Positions 4,202 to 5,408 of a DNA stretch of 5,408 nt are shown here, one piece after another. The notes under the pieces were generated by a model. That model saw only the letters and a list, made by a program, of their open reading frames with translations. It had not been told where the DNA came from and did no database searches. A program made the translations under genes and the position numbers. Source of the stretch: Pseudomonadota bacterium (GTDB taxonomy: Bacteria > Pseudomonadota > Gammaproteobacteria > Burkholderiales > Burkholderiaceae_C); assembly GCA_023410975.1 (NCBI GenBank), contig JAEYPG010000677.1, forward strand, positions 1 through 5,408, read 5' to 3'. The stretch's first letter is position 1; every line of letters begins with the position of its first letter.

Positions 4202-5408
4202 ATGCCCCATCGCCGCGATTGCCTGCTTGCCCTGACGGCCCTGGCCACGCTGCCGGCCTGGGCCGCCGCGCCGCCGCAACCCATCCGCGTGCCGCCGCTG
4301 CCGCTGCACGAGCGCCGGCTGGCCAACGGGCTGCAGGTGCTGGCGCTGCCGGCCCGCAACACCTCCACCGTCAGCGTGCAGGTCTGGTACCGCGTCGGCG
4401 GCAAGGACGACCCGCCCGGGCGCTCGGGCTTCGCCCACCTCTTCGAGCACATGATGTTCAAGGGCTCGCGCCACATGGGCTCGCACACCTTCGACCGCCT
4501 CACCGAGGACGTGGGCGGCAACAACAACGCCTTCACCGCCGAGGACGTCACGGCCTACCACAGCACCGTGCCGTCCAACCACCTGGAGCGCATCCTGTGG
4601 GCCGAGGCCGAGCGCATGGGCAACCTGGTGGTGGACCAGGCCAACTTCGACAGCGAGCGCGCCGTGGTGCAGGAGGAGTACCGCCAGCGCGTGCTCGCCA
4701 GCCCCTACGGGCGGATGTTCAACGTGCTGCCCCAGTACGGCTACATCGAGCATCCCTACAAGCGCCCCGTCATCGGCAGCATCGAGGACCTCAACGCCGC
4801 GACGCTGGAAGACGTCCGCAGCTTCCACGCCACCTACTACCGCCCCGACAACGCCACGCTCATCGTCTCGGGCGACTTCGAGCCCAGGCAGCTCGACGCC
4901 TGGGTGGACCGCTACTTCGGCCCCATCGCCAAGCCCGACCGCCCCATCCCGCGCGTGACGGTGCGGGAGCCGCGGCGCACCGAGAGCAGCCGCGCCCAGG
5001 CCTTCGGCCCCAACGTGCCGCTGCCGGCGGTGGCGCTGATCTGGCAGGGCCCGCGCGCCGACAGCCCGGACGCCGCGGCGCTGAACGTCGCCTCGGCGCT
5101 CTTGTCGGCCGGCGAGTCCTCGCGGCTGAACGAGGCGCTGGTGTACCGCGAGCAGTCGGCGCAGGCCGCCGGCTTCAACGCCGACCTCAACGCCGATGCC
5201 GGGCTGCTGATGGCTTTCGCCATCGCCGCGGGCGGGCGCTCCACGGCGCAGCTGGAGCAGGCGCTGCTGCGCGAGATCGAGCGCCTGGCCACGCGCCGCA
5301 TTCCCGACGCCGAGCTGGAGAAGGTGCGCACGCAGGTGCTCACCGGCGAGCTGGCCGGCCGCGAGACCCCGCACGGCCGCGCGCAGAGCGTGGGCTGGGC
5401 CGTGATCC
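4202..5408 (+). CDS. Exported M16 family zinc metallopeptidase, N-terminal part
   Basis: The first 402 residues of a pitrilysin/insulinase-type (M16) peptidase; the frame is open to the right edge and no stop is reached. Residues 1-22 are an export signal: a basic start with Arg4-Arg5, a hydrophobic core (CLLALTALATLPAW) and an Ala-rich cleavage region (AWAAAPP), so the protein should be periplasmic. The catalytic domain (about 40-190) has the inverted zinc motif HLFEH: His79 and His83 bind zinc and Glu82 is the general base. A third ligand is probably Glu159 in VVQEEYRQR (Glu158 is the alternative). 'GGNNNAFTAEDVTAYHSTVP' and 'RSFHATYYRPDNATLIVSGDF' are typical M16 blocks. The second, M16_C-like half runs from about 197 (ALIWQGPRADSPDAAAL). 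Bacterial members of about 450 residues often sit before a second M16 gene lacking the motif and act as a pair; the window ends too early to see this. Substrate unknown, probably peptides or misfolded envelope proteins. Confidence 0.95.
   Translation, partial: MPHRRDCLLALTALATLPAWAAAPPQPIRVPPLPLHERRLANGLQVLALPARNTSTVSVQVWYRVGGKDDPPGRSGFAHLFEHMMFKGSRHMGSHTFDRLTEDVGGNNNAFTAEDVTAYHSTVPSNHLERILWAEAERMGNLVVDQANFDSERAVVQEEYRQRVLASPYGRMFNVLPQYGYIEHPYKRPVIGSIEDLNAATLEDVRSFHATYYRPDNATLIVSGDFEPRQLDAWVDRYFGPIAKPDRPIPRVTVREPRRTESSRAQAFGPNVPLPAVALIWQGPRADSPDAAALNVASALLSAGESSRLNEALVYREQSAQAAGFNADLNADAGLLMAFAIAAGGRSTAQLEQALLREIERLATRRIPDAELEKVRTQVLTGELAGRETPHGRAQSVGWAVI

Noticed and set aside
3011..5374. 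A very long minus-strand open frame (787 codons) running across the GST, the M16 gene and the 80-aa gene
   Set aside because: It runs antisense to the well-supported M16 gene and in another frame through GST. Its translation is Arg/Gly/Ala/His-rich with no family resemblance. Long antisense frames are expected in high-GC DNA where stop codons are rare.

Overview
The window reads as ordinary chromosomal DNA from a high-GC (roughly 70 % by eye) betaproteobacterium, most likely Burkholderiales and probably Comamonadaceae. This is inferred from strong G/C preference at third codon positions, short GC-rich intergenic gaps with TAxxAT-type -10 boxes, and the protein families present. No tRNA, rRNA, CRISPR array, insertion sequence, integrase or attachment site is visible. 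No stretch longer than 300 bases lacks a gene; the longest gap is about 140 bases (4060-4201).

Layout: (1) 1-206, + strand, is the last 67 codons of an EamA/DMT-type membrane transporter cut by the window edge. (2) 268-765, +, is a complete glutathione-peroxidase-family thiol peroxidase with the full catalytic tetrad and a second cysteine that suggests thioredoxin dependence. (3) 828-2021, +, is a complete TyrB-type aromatic amino acid/aspartate aminotransferase. (4) 2025-2951, - strand, is a LysR-type regulator convergent with tyrB, only 3 bases away. (5) 3074-3316, +, is an 80-residue protein of unknown function, divergent from the LysR gene across a 122-base AT-richer region with promoter-like elements and a perfect 7-bp stem-loop just before the ribosome binding site. 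A clear intrinsic terminator follows it. (6) 3415-4059, -, is a glutathione S-transferase family protein convergent with the small gene. (7) 4202-5408, +, is the N-terminal 402 residues of an exported M16 zinc metallopeptidase with an intact HxxEH site, cut by the right edge.

Functional links are loose. GPx and GST both belong to thiol/detoxification metabolism but are not in one operon. The transporter, gpx and tyrB are co-directional, but gpx and tyrB each have their own -10-like box and start region, so they are probably separate units. The LysR regulator most plausibly acts on the divergent small gene (the classic LTTR arrangement) or on itself.

I found no convincing novel multi-gene system. 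The observations most worth a second look are the structured leader and 3' region around the uncharacterised 80-aa gene, the GST with Ala in place of the beta-class cysteine, and the twin-arginine signal peptide on the M16 peptidase.
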